Assembly (NCBI GenBank): GCA_964247385.1
Contig: CAXTUB010000019.1
Coordinates: forward strand, 1-44,937
Source: TMP-86 sp964247385
Lineage (GTDB): Bacteria; Pseudomonadota; Gammaproteobacteria; Steroidobacterales; Steroidobacteraceae
Direction of reading: 5' to 3'
DNA length: 44,937 nt
In this document: positions 26,640 through 32,849 of the stretch, piece after piece
How positions within the stretch are numbered: position 1 is the first letter of the stretch
Layout: each line of letters begins with the position of its first letter
Notes under the pieces: generated by a model
Seen by the model: only the letters and a program-made list of their open reading frames with translations
Database searches by the model: none
Told to the model about the DNA's origin: nothing
Translations under genes and position numbers: made by a program

Positions 26640-27077
26640 GCCGCACTGCGCTGGACCCACGTCTGCAATCGCTGAAGACGCATCCTCTTGCCCGGTAATC
26701 GGCGAATAGCGCCCGTCAGGTTCGCGGCGCAAAAACATTAGATAATTTCTGTGCGCGGAGAGGTCGAAGGTCACGAAAGACGCTTCGGCCAATACCGGAG
26801 TGTAGCCGTTGCTATATCTGAAATAGCGGAGCACGAAGGTTTTGGTTGCACCGTCCCTCTTCACGAGGACGAAAACCTTGAACGTTGTCTCGATTTCGTC
26901 AGCGAGGTGGCCCGCGACCGTATTCTTGTGGCCGGTCAATCGCGTAGCTGTCGGAGCAGCGCAAGCGACGAGCGAAGCCCCCGCCAGCAAGTTATGAATC
27001 TCCCAAATTTTGGAGATGCGAGGTTGCGCGGCAGAGCAGAGAAGAGTCAATGAGATGAATGCAAGTGACCAACGCAT
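26634..27077 (-). CDS. Cassette 9: exported protein of unknown function
   Basis: A 147-residue protein starting MRWSLAFISLTLLCSAA, a signal peptide. The mature part contains LVACAAPTATRLTGHKNTVA, FKVFVLVKRDG, and ends GPAQCGV with its stop TAA inside the attC core; the two cysteines could form a disulfide. Start ATG at 27077 has a strong GGGGAG site 6 nt upstream. No recognised family. Confidence 0.7.
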   Translation of the reverse strand: MRWSLAFISLTLLCSAAQPRISKIWEIHNLLAGASLVACAAPTATRLTGHKNTVAGHLADEIETTFKVFVLVKRDGATKTFVLRYFRYSNGYTPVLAEASFVTFDLSAHRNYLMFLRREPDGRYSPITGQEDASSAIADVGPAQCGV

Positions 27078-27093
27078 GACTAGCTCCCCCGGC

Positions 27094-27216
27094 GTCTAAC
27101 GTGCGCGTTGAGCAGCTGCGTGCCGTCTGAAGCGCGCTGCGAGCGTAAAATTTCTCTTCACGATCGTGGCGCGCCACGATGGAGCCGAGACGGTTCGCTC
27201 CAACGCGCTGCTAGGC
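27094..27216 (-). repeat. attC of cassette 8
   Basis: Left core GTCTAAC; right core is GCTAGGC (27210-27216), where the conserved GTT has become GCT. Left arm GTGCGCGTTGAGCAGCTGC is also altered. Confidence 0.88.
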
Positions 27217-27234
27217 GTCGGTTCGCGGTGGAAT

Positions 27235-27641
27235 TCACTTGCCCGGCAAGTCATCGTATTTGCTTTGCTCCGAGCTAACCTTGGATGTGATTGGCCGTGA
27301 CTTCTGTGCCGAGAAGATAATCGTAGCGATAGAGGGGAGAAAAGGAGGAACTATTAGGGCGACTCCAAACTTTCCTTGCGACGGCACGATCGCGTGAATC
27401 ATTGTAGTGCACGGGCTAAGTACTGCAAATGCGACGGTTACACGAAACGCAGGCGCGTTGAGGTAAATCTGAAAACGTTATACGCGAACACCGAGTCGTA
27501 AACGAAAAGCCAGACAACATCGCGTGGATATGCAAACGCACCCTGTACAAGGAGGCCAAAGAAGTCTGGAGGGAACGCCATGCAAACAAGTGGAGCGGCA
27601 AGGACGAGAAACGTCAGCCATATTTGAACTCGCTTAGACAT
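27235..27641 (-). pseudogene. Cassette 8: frameshifted membrane protein gene
   Basis: From ATG 27641 the frame runs 67 codons (MSKRVQIWLTFLVLAAPL..., two hydrophobic segments) and stops at 27438. A second frame overlapping it is open from the junction VFQIYLNAPAFRVTVAFAV to TGA at 27235-27237, and continues naturally with further hydrophobic segments and a polar tail ending in DDLPGK. The two frames join by a -1 shift in the run of four A (plus strand 27472-27475; T run on the coding strand), as if one T had been lost from five. The restored product is about 135 residues with three or four membrane segments. Alternatively the shift is programmed or a sequencing error. Confidence 0.7.
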
Positions 27642-27648
27642 GAACGAC

Positions 27649-27774
27649 GCCTAACGTCCGCGTTGAGCGACCGCACGAGGCGTCTGATCGCGCGCCGCAG
27701 GCGTACAATCTCTCTTCGCGCTTGCGGCGCGCCACGATGAGGCCGGCACGGTTCGCTCCAAAGCGCTGCTAGAT
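27649..27774 (-). repeat. attC of cassette 7
   Basis: Left core GCCTAAC; right core GCTAGAT (27768-27774), again GCT instead of GTT. Arms otherwise consensus, with one change in the right arm (CAAAGCGCT). Confidence 0.9.
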
Positions 27775-28038
27775 GCCCGCCGCCGAAACAAGTGGATACG
27801 CTTTGGGATTTCGAATGGACTCCACAGCGAGATCAATGTCCAGTTCCGGCCAGTAGAGATGGCGTGGTGATTGCAGCTCAACACAACTGATTTGCCGAAT
27901 CGTTGCTTTTTCGAACCAGGGAAATTCCGAAAACGGTACGAATAGCTCTTCGCTGCCAAGAAGCAACCAAAAGCCATGCGGCGAAACGTTGGAGACCTCA
28001 ACCGCTGAAGTGTTTTCGCCAAGCGTCGCGGATTTCAT
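27769..28038 (-). CDS. Cassette 7b: DUF2442 protein (putative antitoxin)
   Basis: The 89-residue product has the DUF2442 pattern: NVSPHGFWLLLGSEELFVPFSEFPWF followed by ISCVELQSPRHLYWPELDIDL and a final L-(A/E)-x-ESI(R)NP segment. DUF2442 proteins are commonly encoded beside DUF4160 and are proposed antitoxin-like partners. ATG start at 28038 lies inside the upstream DUF4160 gene (41-bp overlap), so the pair is translationally coupled. The stop TAG is contributed by the attC core GCTAG. Confidence 0.82.
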   Translation of the reverse strand: MKSATLGENTSAVEVSNVSPHGFWLLLGSEELFVPFSEFPWFEKATIRQISCVELQSPRHLYWPELDIDLAVESIRNPKAYPLVSAAGI

Positions 28039-28237
28039 CGGCGTGATCCTCCACCAAGTCTTGCGTGTCGCGTAACTGCTGCGCAGACAGACCGTGATTC
28101 TGCGCCAGAGCGATAGACGGCTCAAGCCAGAACTTCGCCTCGCCGTCCGAACAAGTCACGTGAACATGCATCTGCGGCTCTTCGCGCGAGAAAAAGTAAA
28201 ACCGATACGGACCGTCACGAAATACTGTTGGGCTCAC
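27998..28237 (-). CDS. Cassette 7a: DUF4160 protein (putative toxin partner)
   Basis: A 79-residue protein starting with GTG at 28237. PTVFRDGPYRFYFFSREE, MHVHVTC, and EAKFWLEPSIALAQNHGL match DUF4160, a small basic family almost always paired with DUF2442 and proposed to act as toxin-antitoxin-like modules. A 12-codon minus-strand frame starting at ATG 28272 in the attC edge ends with a TGA overlapping the GTG (GTGA) and may help translation. The pair overlaps by 41 bp. Toxicity has not been shown for this sequence. Confidence 0.82.
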   Translation of the reverse strand: MSPTVFRDGPYRFYFFSREEPQMHVHVTCSDGEAKFWLEPSIALAQNHGLSAQQLRDTQDLVEDHADEIRDAWRKHFSG

Positions 28238-28270
28238 GACTTAACCAGCAACGTTCCGGAAAAGATGGGC

Positions 28271-28396
28271 ATCTAACGTCCGCGTTGAGCGACCGCGCGC
28301 CATGGCCGGTTGCGCGCCGCGAGCGTACAATTTCTCCTCACGCGAGCGGCGCGCCGCTGAGACGCCGATACGGTTCGCTCCAACGCGTTGTTACAC
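28271..28396 (-). repeat. attC of cassette 6, with mutated core
   Basis: Left core ATCTAAC is good; right core reads GTTACAC (28390-28396) instead of GTTRRRY. Arms are consensus. The TTA still serves as the stop codon of the cassette gene. Confidence 0.92.
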
Positions 28397-29073
28397 GGCA
28401 ACTTGGGTCAAGCCCTTTGACGAACATGAAAACACCTCAAATACATTGTAGAAGACGGCAGCAAACGCGTAACTATTCTCGCCTTGATCGTGCAGAAGAC
28501 AGTACCCAAAGACGTCGGGATTGGCTCCAAGTACCGTTTGTGATCCGAGCCGTTGGCGCGTAATTGCTGCCGCCTCTTCTGAGTCCGAATGCGGAACAAC
28601 TGAATCGCCGGATACGCCAGAGTGGAAGTTGGGTGATACGACGGCGATCGGAAGCGCCCACTTCATTCCAAAAGTATGAACAAAAAGCGCGCGAGCCAAT
28701 GGTCGACACAGATGTCGAAGCGAGCGCGATCAATCCGCACCGCGCGCAGAGCACGACCAGCAACGCTACCACGATCTTCAAAGAATGAGGCATAAGCGTG
28801 AGGCGTCCGTCGAACCGCACGGATAAACTTGCCGAAGAATTGAACTCGACCTATTTCGCTGTGTTGGGCTGCCGTCATCACTACGACAGCGCGAAAAAAC
28901 TCATCGTCCTTCGATTTGTGCGAATTGTGCTTATCGCAGGCCGCAACAGTAATGAGGTTCTTGCGTAGGTCCATCCCGATCTCGTCAAACGACGGGAAAA
29001 AGCACAACGGAGGAGCATGTTCACGGGAAGTTCCTTCGCCGTCGCACATGTAGCAGGTTTCGGGTCGGCTCAC
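28391..29073 (-). pseudogene. Cassette 6: frameshifted HNH-like zinc-motif protein gene
   Basis: From GTG 29073 the frame encodes SRPETCYMCDGEGTSREHAP, a CxxC...EH zinc-finger/HNH-like start, then FFPSFDEIG and VAACDKHNSHKSKDDEFF, and stops at 28663. A second minus-strand frame is open from about 28699 to 28391 (ALFVHTFGMKWALPIAVV...). The two overlap at DHWLAR and join by a -1 shift near 28680-28695, giving a restored protein of about 227 residues. The CxxC plus H and the downstream CDKHNS pattern recalls HNH nucleases of cassette and defence loci, but the histidine-metal residues are not all identified. Could also be a sequencing error. Confidence 0.62.
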
Positions 29074-29085
29074 AGCCTTTTTGCC

Positions 29086-29211
29086 GTATAACGACCGCGT
29101 TGAGCGACCGCTCGAGGCGGCCGATTGCGCGCCGCGAGCGTACAATTTTTCCTCACGATCGCGGCGCGCACCTAAACACGCGTCACGGATCGCTCCAACG
29201 CGTTGTTAGAG
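29086..29211 (-). repeat. attC of cassette 5
   Basis: Left core GTATAAC, right core GTTAGAG (29205-29211), in which the last base departs from GTTRRRY. The central stem is altered on the right side (around 29168-29190), where the usual GCCGATACGG is replaced. Confidence 0.9.
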
Positions 29212-29615
29212 GACAGACGCGTCAGCAGCCATACGATCAAAGGCAATGTACCGAGAAACTCCAGCGTATCCGCAATCGCCGCACCGCGTAAGAACGTTGT
29301 AGAGGACCAAAAGCCCTGCGTTGCTGGAACAATCATAACTAGCCACACTATTGCAGCAATCAGTGCGCCGCCCAGGACTCGAAACCGCCCGAGCACCCAG
29401 CAAGCCGCGACAGCCACGGGAATTGATGCCAGCACAACCGCGGCAGCATGCGCGAAAAGAGCTAGATAGAGCTGAGCAGTGGCGCGGGAAGAGAAATGTC
29501 CAAGCCACCAAACTGGTGCGACGATCATTGCGGCATACCCAATCGTGAAGACGAGCGCAACGAGATAGATATAAGCCATTAGAATGGCAGCGATACGGAA
29601 TAACGCCCTGCGCAT
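29172..29615 (-). CDS. Cassette 5: four-transmembrane protein of unknown function
   Basis: The ATG at 29615 has AGGGA upstream; a longer frame starts inside the next attC. The 147-residue product has about four hydrophobic segments (near 7-33, 45-70, 78-95 and 113-130). Its C-terminus runs through the attC of its own cassette, ending SSNNALERSVTRV, so the final 13 or so residues are attC-encoded. No recognised family. Confidence 0.65.
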   Translation of the reverse strand: MRRALFRIAAILMAYIYLVALVFTIGYAAMIVAPVWWLGHFSSRATAQLYLALFAHAAAVVLASIPVAVAACWVLGRFRVLGGALIAAIVWLVMIVPATQGFWSSTTFLRGAAIADTLEFLGTLPLIVWLLTRLSSNNALERSVTRV

Positions 29616-29624
29616 TTCCCTGCC

Positions 29625-29750
29625 CTCTAACGTCCGCGTTGAGCGACCGCACGCAAGCGTGTCACGCGCGCCGTGAGCGTACAATTTTTCTGATAGCGAG
29701 CGGCGAGCCACGATGCCGCAGATACGGTTCGCTCCAACGCGTTGTTAGGT
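29625..29750 (-). repeat. attC of cassette 4
   Basis: Left core CTCTAAC, right core GTTAGGT (29744-29750). Consensus arms; central segment has lost some of the GC-rich stem (GCGCGCCGTGAGCG and CGAGCGGCGAGCCACG). Confidence 0.92.
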
Positions 29751-30209
29751 GACACCTGCGGACCTGGCTTGAATGGCAGGAATTAGCTGTCGCTGAATGC
29801 TTGCAGCGAGACGCTCCTTCCAAGAAAAGATGTCGTCTGCCAATTTAGTGAGCTCCTCAGGCGTAATAACAAACTCTGATTGAGTTTTGTCACTTGGCAC
29901 GATGCGACCTCTAGATAATACGCAGGCGTGGATCAATAAGTTGCGACGTTGAATTAGGGCAACCCCCTCGAGCACTATCAACACCGCGGCTTTTGACTCT
30001 GAAAGAGGAAGACTCTCCAATAATTCGCGCAACGCACCAACTTTTTGTCCCATCGTAGATGCTTGCGGTACATACCGATTGGGTGCAATTGCCGCCAAGG
30101 CTTTAAGAAGTCCATTGATCTCAGCTTCCGCGTAGCCGAAATTCAACGTGAGCCATCCGAGAGGTCTGATCAGATCGCCATCAAAGTCACCCGCCACGTT
30201 TAGTGTCAC
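29745..30209 (-). CDS. Cassette 4: HEPN-like helical protein with RNxxxH motif
   Basis: A 154-residue, mostly helical, cytoplasmic protein. Two long helices (NFGYAEAEINGLLKALAAIA and LIVLEGVALIQRRNLLIHAC) flank the sequence R-N-L-L-I-H, which fits the RNxxxH signature of HEPN ribonuclease domains found in Abi systems and toxin-antitoxin modules. The rest (LTKLADDIFSWKERLAASIQ) is amphipathic helix. Start GTG at 30209, or GTG 30197 with AGG upstream. Its TAA stop is inside the attC core. No partner antitoxin is encoded in the cassette. Confidence 0.5.
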   Translation of the reverse strand: MTLNVAGDFDGDLIRPLGWLTLNFGYAEAEINGLLKALAAIAPNRYVPQASTMGQKVGALRELLESLPLSESKAAVLIVLEGVALIQRRNLLIHACVLSRGRIVPSDKTQSEFVITPEELTKLADDIFSWKERLAASIQRQLIPAIQARSAGVT

Positions 30210-30333
30210 CTAACGTCCGCGTTGAGCGACCGCACGACACTGCTGATCGCGCGCCGCGAGCGTACAATTTTTCTTCACGCTAGTGGCGCGCCACGATAAC
30301 GCCGATACGGTTCGCTCCAACGCGCTGTTAGGC
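30208..30333 (-). repeat. attC of cassette 3
   Basis: Left core ACCTAAC, right core GTTAGGC (30327-30333). Full consensus arms and central stem. Confidence 0.94.
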
Positions 30334-30337
30334 GCCA

Positions 30338-30643
30338 TCAGATTTGCATCTCGTCAATCTTTAGCTGGAAATGCTTTTGTTCCGGCTTCGACAGAAAGCG
30401 CCGGATTAGACTCAATACCGGTAGAAGAAACATGAGCAAGACGATTGCTGATGCCGCGAATTGCACCAATAGACGCCCGACAAATACTAGCCATACCAGT
30501 CGCGATGGATGCAGTAGCCATTCTGGCAAGACGGCTTTGACGAAAAAGAATGTCAGCATCCCAGGAAAACACCCTAAGGTCAGCAAAAAATAAGCCAAGG
30601 CGAGCCTACCTTTGCGTAGCTGATGTGCTTCTGGACCGATCAC
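30338..30643 (-). CDS. Cassette 3: two-transmembrane protein of unknown function
   Basis: GTG at 30643 gives about 101 residues (VIGPEAHQLRKG...); the longer frame begins in the next attC. Two hydrophobic segments near residues 15-38 (LALAYFLLTLGCFPGMLTFFF) and 55-85, with a basic C-terminal tail ending KIDEMQI. No family recognised. Confidence 0.6.
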   Translation of the reverse strand: MIGPEAHQLRKGRLALAYFLLTLGCFPGMLTFFFVKAVLPEWLLHPSRLVWLVFVGRLLVQFAASAIVLLMFLLPVLSLIRRFLSKPEQKHFQLKIDEMQI

Positions 30644-30654
30644 GAGATCATGAC

Positions 30655-30780
30655 GCCTAACGTCCGCGTTGAGCGACCGCACGACACGGTTGATTGCGCG
30701 CCGCAAGCGTACAATTTCTCTTAACGCTCGCGCCGCGCCGCGGTGGCGCCGACGCGGTTCGCTCCAACGCGCTGTTAGGC
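30655..30780 (-). repeat. attC of cassette 2
   Basis: Left core GCCTAAC, right core GTTAGGC (30774-30780). Consensus arms; slightly different centre. Confidence 0.94.
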
Positions 30781-31185
30781 GTCACGCGCTTCGCCAAGAA
30801 AGCTAAGCAGCCAAGCCGAGGTATCACGCAGTTCGGAGTTGTCGCCCCGCCGCAACGAGGACAACTTCGCCTGAGATTCGACCGCGTTAGATTGCACGAG
30901 ATCAATCAGTGCCGCTGAGAAGCCGTCGTTGTCATGTCCTTCGGCGATTCCGCGATTGTAGGCAGTAAGAAGTTGGGGCAGCAGATCAACCTGACCGAGA
31001 TCTGATAGAGCCCACGCCGCGGCTTCCCTCACAAAGAACGATTCGTCGTCCAAAAGTTGGATCAAGCGCGGCACATCTTCCAAAGAAGCCGCGGACTGGA
31101 ATTCGGCCGCAGCGGTAACCGCAGTGTTTCCATCCGCCAGATTGCGCAGCGACGTTACAAGGCGTTGCCACTCAGTGTCATTCAT
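30775..31185 (-). CDS. Cassette 2: HEAT-repeat protein
   Basis: A 136-residue soluble protein. The segment DVPRLIQLLDDESFFVREAAAWALSDLG is a canonical HEAT repeat (helix A, then V-R-x-A-A-x-A-L in helix B), and QAKLSSLRRGDNSELRDTSAWLLSFLG is a second, degenerate copy. Such repeats are scaffolds for protein binding. ATG at 31185; the longer frame starts in the next attC. Stop TAA inside the attC right core. Partner unknown. Confidence 0.75.
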   Translation of the reverse strand: MNDTEWQRLVTSLRNLADGNTAVTAAAEFQSAASLEDVPRLIQLLDDESFFVREAAAWALSDLGQVDLLPQLLTAYNRGIAEGHDNDGFSAALIDLVQSNAVESQAKLSSLRRGDNSELRDTSAWLLSFLGEARDA

Positions 31186-31188
31186 GAC

Positions 31189-31314
31189 GTCTAACGTCCG
31201 TGTTGAGCGACCGCACGCAGACGCTTCATGCGCGCCGCGAGCGTAAACTTTTCTGCACAGCGAGCGGCGCGCCGCCATGACGCCGATACGGTTCGCTCCA
31301 ACGCGCTGTTAGAT
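31189..31314 (-). repeat. attC of cassette 1 (next to attI)
   Basis: Left core GTCTAAC, right core GTTAGAT (31308-31314). Arms GTCCGTGTTGAGCGACCGC and CGGTTCGCTCCAACGCGCT. This is the attC of the most recently captured cassette. Confidence 0.94.
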
Positions 31315-31322
31315 TGCACTGC

Positions 31323-31670
31323 TCACCGCAGTGGAGTTTCGCAGTTTGGACATGTGGCGGGATTCCAGGGAATGTCACGAGCGTCGTCACCGAAATCGTT
31401 TTTCCAACCGGGAAGTAACACTCTAGGAACAACGTTGCAGTTCGGGCATCGATATAAGCGCTTGATCGTCAAATAGGTCGCCACAAGGCAGCCGCAGATA
31501 AAAAGCATAAGAATTGAGCCGACCTTCGTCTCGTACGCTCCCATGGAACGGGAAACCAAAGTAACGAGTGCAACGATCCCCACCAGCGCGGCAAGTAACC
31601 ACCATCGAATAATGCGCCACGTTTTTACTCTGCGTGCACGAAACTCGACAGCGGTTGATAGTGCATCCAT
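31323..31670 (-). CDS. Cassette 1: membrane protein with C-terminal zinc ribbon
   Basis: A 115-residue protein. Two hydrophobic segments (about residues 22-42 and 50-68) are followed by a cytoplasmic part with CPNCNV and, near the end, CPNCET, two CxxC pairs that form a zinc ribbon. ATG at 31670; a TTG two codons upstream is less likely. It is directly adjacent to attI and so would be the first cassette read from any array promoter. Function unknown. Confidence 0.7.
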   Translation of the reverse strand: MDALSTAVEFRARRVKTWRIIRWWLLAALVGIVALVTLVSRSMGAYETKVGSILMLFICGCLVATYLTIKRLYRCPNCNVVPRVLLPGWKNDFGDDARDIPWNPATCPNCETPLR

Positions 31671-31675
31671 GTGCA

Positions 31676-31817
31676 ATCTAACTCTAAATAGACGACCAAG
31701 AAGGCGCGTCTAAATCTGGACAAATATGTCGCATAAGAAGGGTGCAGCCAGCTAAACCCGCGACCACACTAACGCTTGGTGCGTAAACGCGTCAAATAAG
31801 CGAACAAGGAACGCGAC
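31676..31817. other. attI region and intI-cassette intergenic
   Basis: The region between the intI start and the first cassette. The junction ATCTAAC at 31676-31682 (GTTAGAT on the minus strand) is the recombination core; cassette 1 begins immediately after it. No convincing strong promoter was found on either strand; a weak minus-strand TGGCTG to CATATT pair is the best array-promoter candidate. A good AAGGA site precedes intI by 7 nt. Assignment is by position and core only; attI sites vary too much to recognise otherwise. Confidence 0.7.
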
Positions 31818-32777
31818 ATGCCGGAGGTGAGGCTCTTGGCCAGTGTGCGCGAGCAAATCCGGCTGAGGCATTACTCTTACCGCACTGAGCAAGCGTACGT
31901 TGCATGGATAGTTAGATTCATTCGTTTTCATGGCAATCGCCATCCGCGATGTCTCGGTAGCGCACAAGTCGAAGCTTTCCTGAGCGATTTAGCCACGACT
32001 CGGAATGTGGCTTCAGCCACTCAGCAGCAGGCCTCGGCGGCCTTGTTGTTTCTATATCGTCACGTCTTGCGCGTGCAGCTTCCATGGTTAGATGGTGTGA
32101 CGCGAGCTCGGCTACCGCTGCGTGTGCCCACTGTGTTTTCGCATTCCGAAGTGCGCGCCATTTTGGATCACCTCTCGGGCACTCCGGCGCTTGTGTGCCG
32201 CCTTCTCTATGGCAGCGGTCTTGGGGTGATGGAAGCATTGCGCCTGCGTGTGAAAGATGTCGACTTCGAATACCGGCAGATTATTGTTCGCGACGGAAAA
32301 GGCGCGAAAGATCGTGTCTCGATCTTGCCCGAAACATTGCTTGCCCCCCTCGAGTCCCAACTGCGAGAGGTATCCGCCGCGCATCGTCACGCTCTAGCCT
32401 CGGGCTTCGGTGGTGTTGAGCTGCCGCTATCTCTCGCGCGCAAGTATCCGGGCGCGCATTTGGATTTAGCTTGGCAATACGTGTTTCCTGCACGCAGGCC
32501 CAGGGTCAATCGACGCACGGGCGAATGGCATCGCCATCACTTGCGCGAGCGGAATATCCAACGCGCGCTTCAGGCGGCGCTTAGTAACTCCCGCATTTTG
32601 AAAGCTGGCTCTCCGCACACATTCCGCCACAGTTTCGCAACGCATCTGCTAGAGAGCGGCTATGACATTCGAACGGTGCAGACGCTGCTGGGGCATCACG
32701 ATGTCAAAACGACGCAGATCTACACTCACATCATGCGTCGCGGAGCCGGCGCCGTGCGCAGCCCGTTGGATCGCTGA
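31818..32777 (+). CDS. intI: Integron integrase with a substituted catalytic arginine
   Basis: A 319-residue tyrosine recombinase. The N-terminal SAM-like domain (VREQIRLRHYSYRTEQAY) is followed by the catalytic domain; the box-II residues H267-x-x-R270 (SPHTFRHSFATHLL), H293 in LLGHHDV and nucleophile Y302 in IYTHI are present, as is K161 in RDGKGAKDR. The additional IntI-specific patch HLDLAWQYVFPARRPRVNRR (residues about 214-233) shows it is a true integron integrase. The box-I arginine, normally in YG(T/S)G(M/L)R, is glycine at residue 136 (codon GGG at 32223-32225; CGG would be one base away). The enzyme is therefore predicted inactive. Confidence 0.93.
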   Translation: MPEVRLLASVREQIRLRHYSYRTEQAYVAWIVRFIRFHGNRHPRCLGSAQVEAFLSDLATTRNVASATQQQASAALLFLYRHVLRVQLPWLDGVTRARLPLRVPTVFSHSEVRAILDHLSGTPALVCRLLYGSGLGVMEALRLRVKDVDFEYRQIIVRDGKGAKDRVSILPETLLAPLESQLREVSAAHRHALASGFGGVELPLSLARKYPGAHLDLAWQYVFPARRPRVNRRTGEWHRHHLRERNIQRALQAALSNSRILKAGSPHTFRHSFATHLLESGYDIRTVQTLLGHHDVKTTQIYTHIMRRGAGAVRSPLDR

Positions 32778-32814
32778 GATGATCAACCTCTTATCCAAAC
32801 AAGCGGCAGCTCAT

Positions 32815-32849
32815 AAAAAAAACGCGCGATGCTGCCACCGCGCGTTTTT
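32815..32849. terminator. Bidirectional intrinsic terminator between intI and rpoC
   Basis: The stem CGCGCG/CGCGCG (32823-32828 and 32839-32844) is flanked by A and T tracts that extend the pairing (A6-8 left, T5 right). On the minus strand the hairpin is followed by eight T, so it terminates the rpoBC transcript 45 bp after rpoC; on the plus strand it can stop intI. Confidence 0.85.

Larger units (their letters stand above)
23845..32777. mobile_element. Chromosomal integron with 14 gene cassettes
   Basis: The element consists of an IntI tyrosine recombinase (31818-32777, plus strand), an attI region (31676-31817) and an array of fourteen cassettes read on the minus strand away from intI, which is the canonical layout. 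Each cassette is one short gene (one has two) followed by an attC of 118-126 bp; thirteen attC sites are strongly alike, as in sedentary chromosomal integrons. It lies between the rpoC terminator and the homocysteine methyltransferase gene. Cassette DNA looks less GC-rich than the flanks. The integrase has lost its box-I arginine and several cassettes and core sites are damaged, so the element looks immobile. Confidence 0.93.

Noticed and set aside
27438..27641. Calling cassette 8 a complete 67-residue membrane protein
   Set aside because: A second open frame continues the protein with matching hydrophobic character to the attC boundary, so truncation by frameshift is the better reading.
24348..31314. 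The regularly spaced, similar repeats could at first be taken for a CRISPR array
   Set aside because: The repeats are about 120-126 bp, imperfect palindromes with GTTRRRY cores, spaced by whole genes of 300-700 bp, and an IntI gene is adjacent; this is an integron, with no cas genes.
31767..31795. TTGACG followed after 17 nt by TTAGTG on the minus strand as an array promoter
   Set aside because: The -35 is good but the -10 matches TATAAT at only one position.
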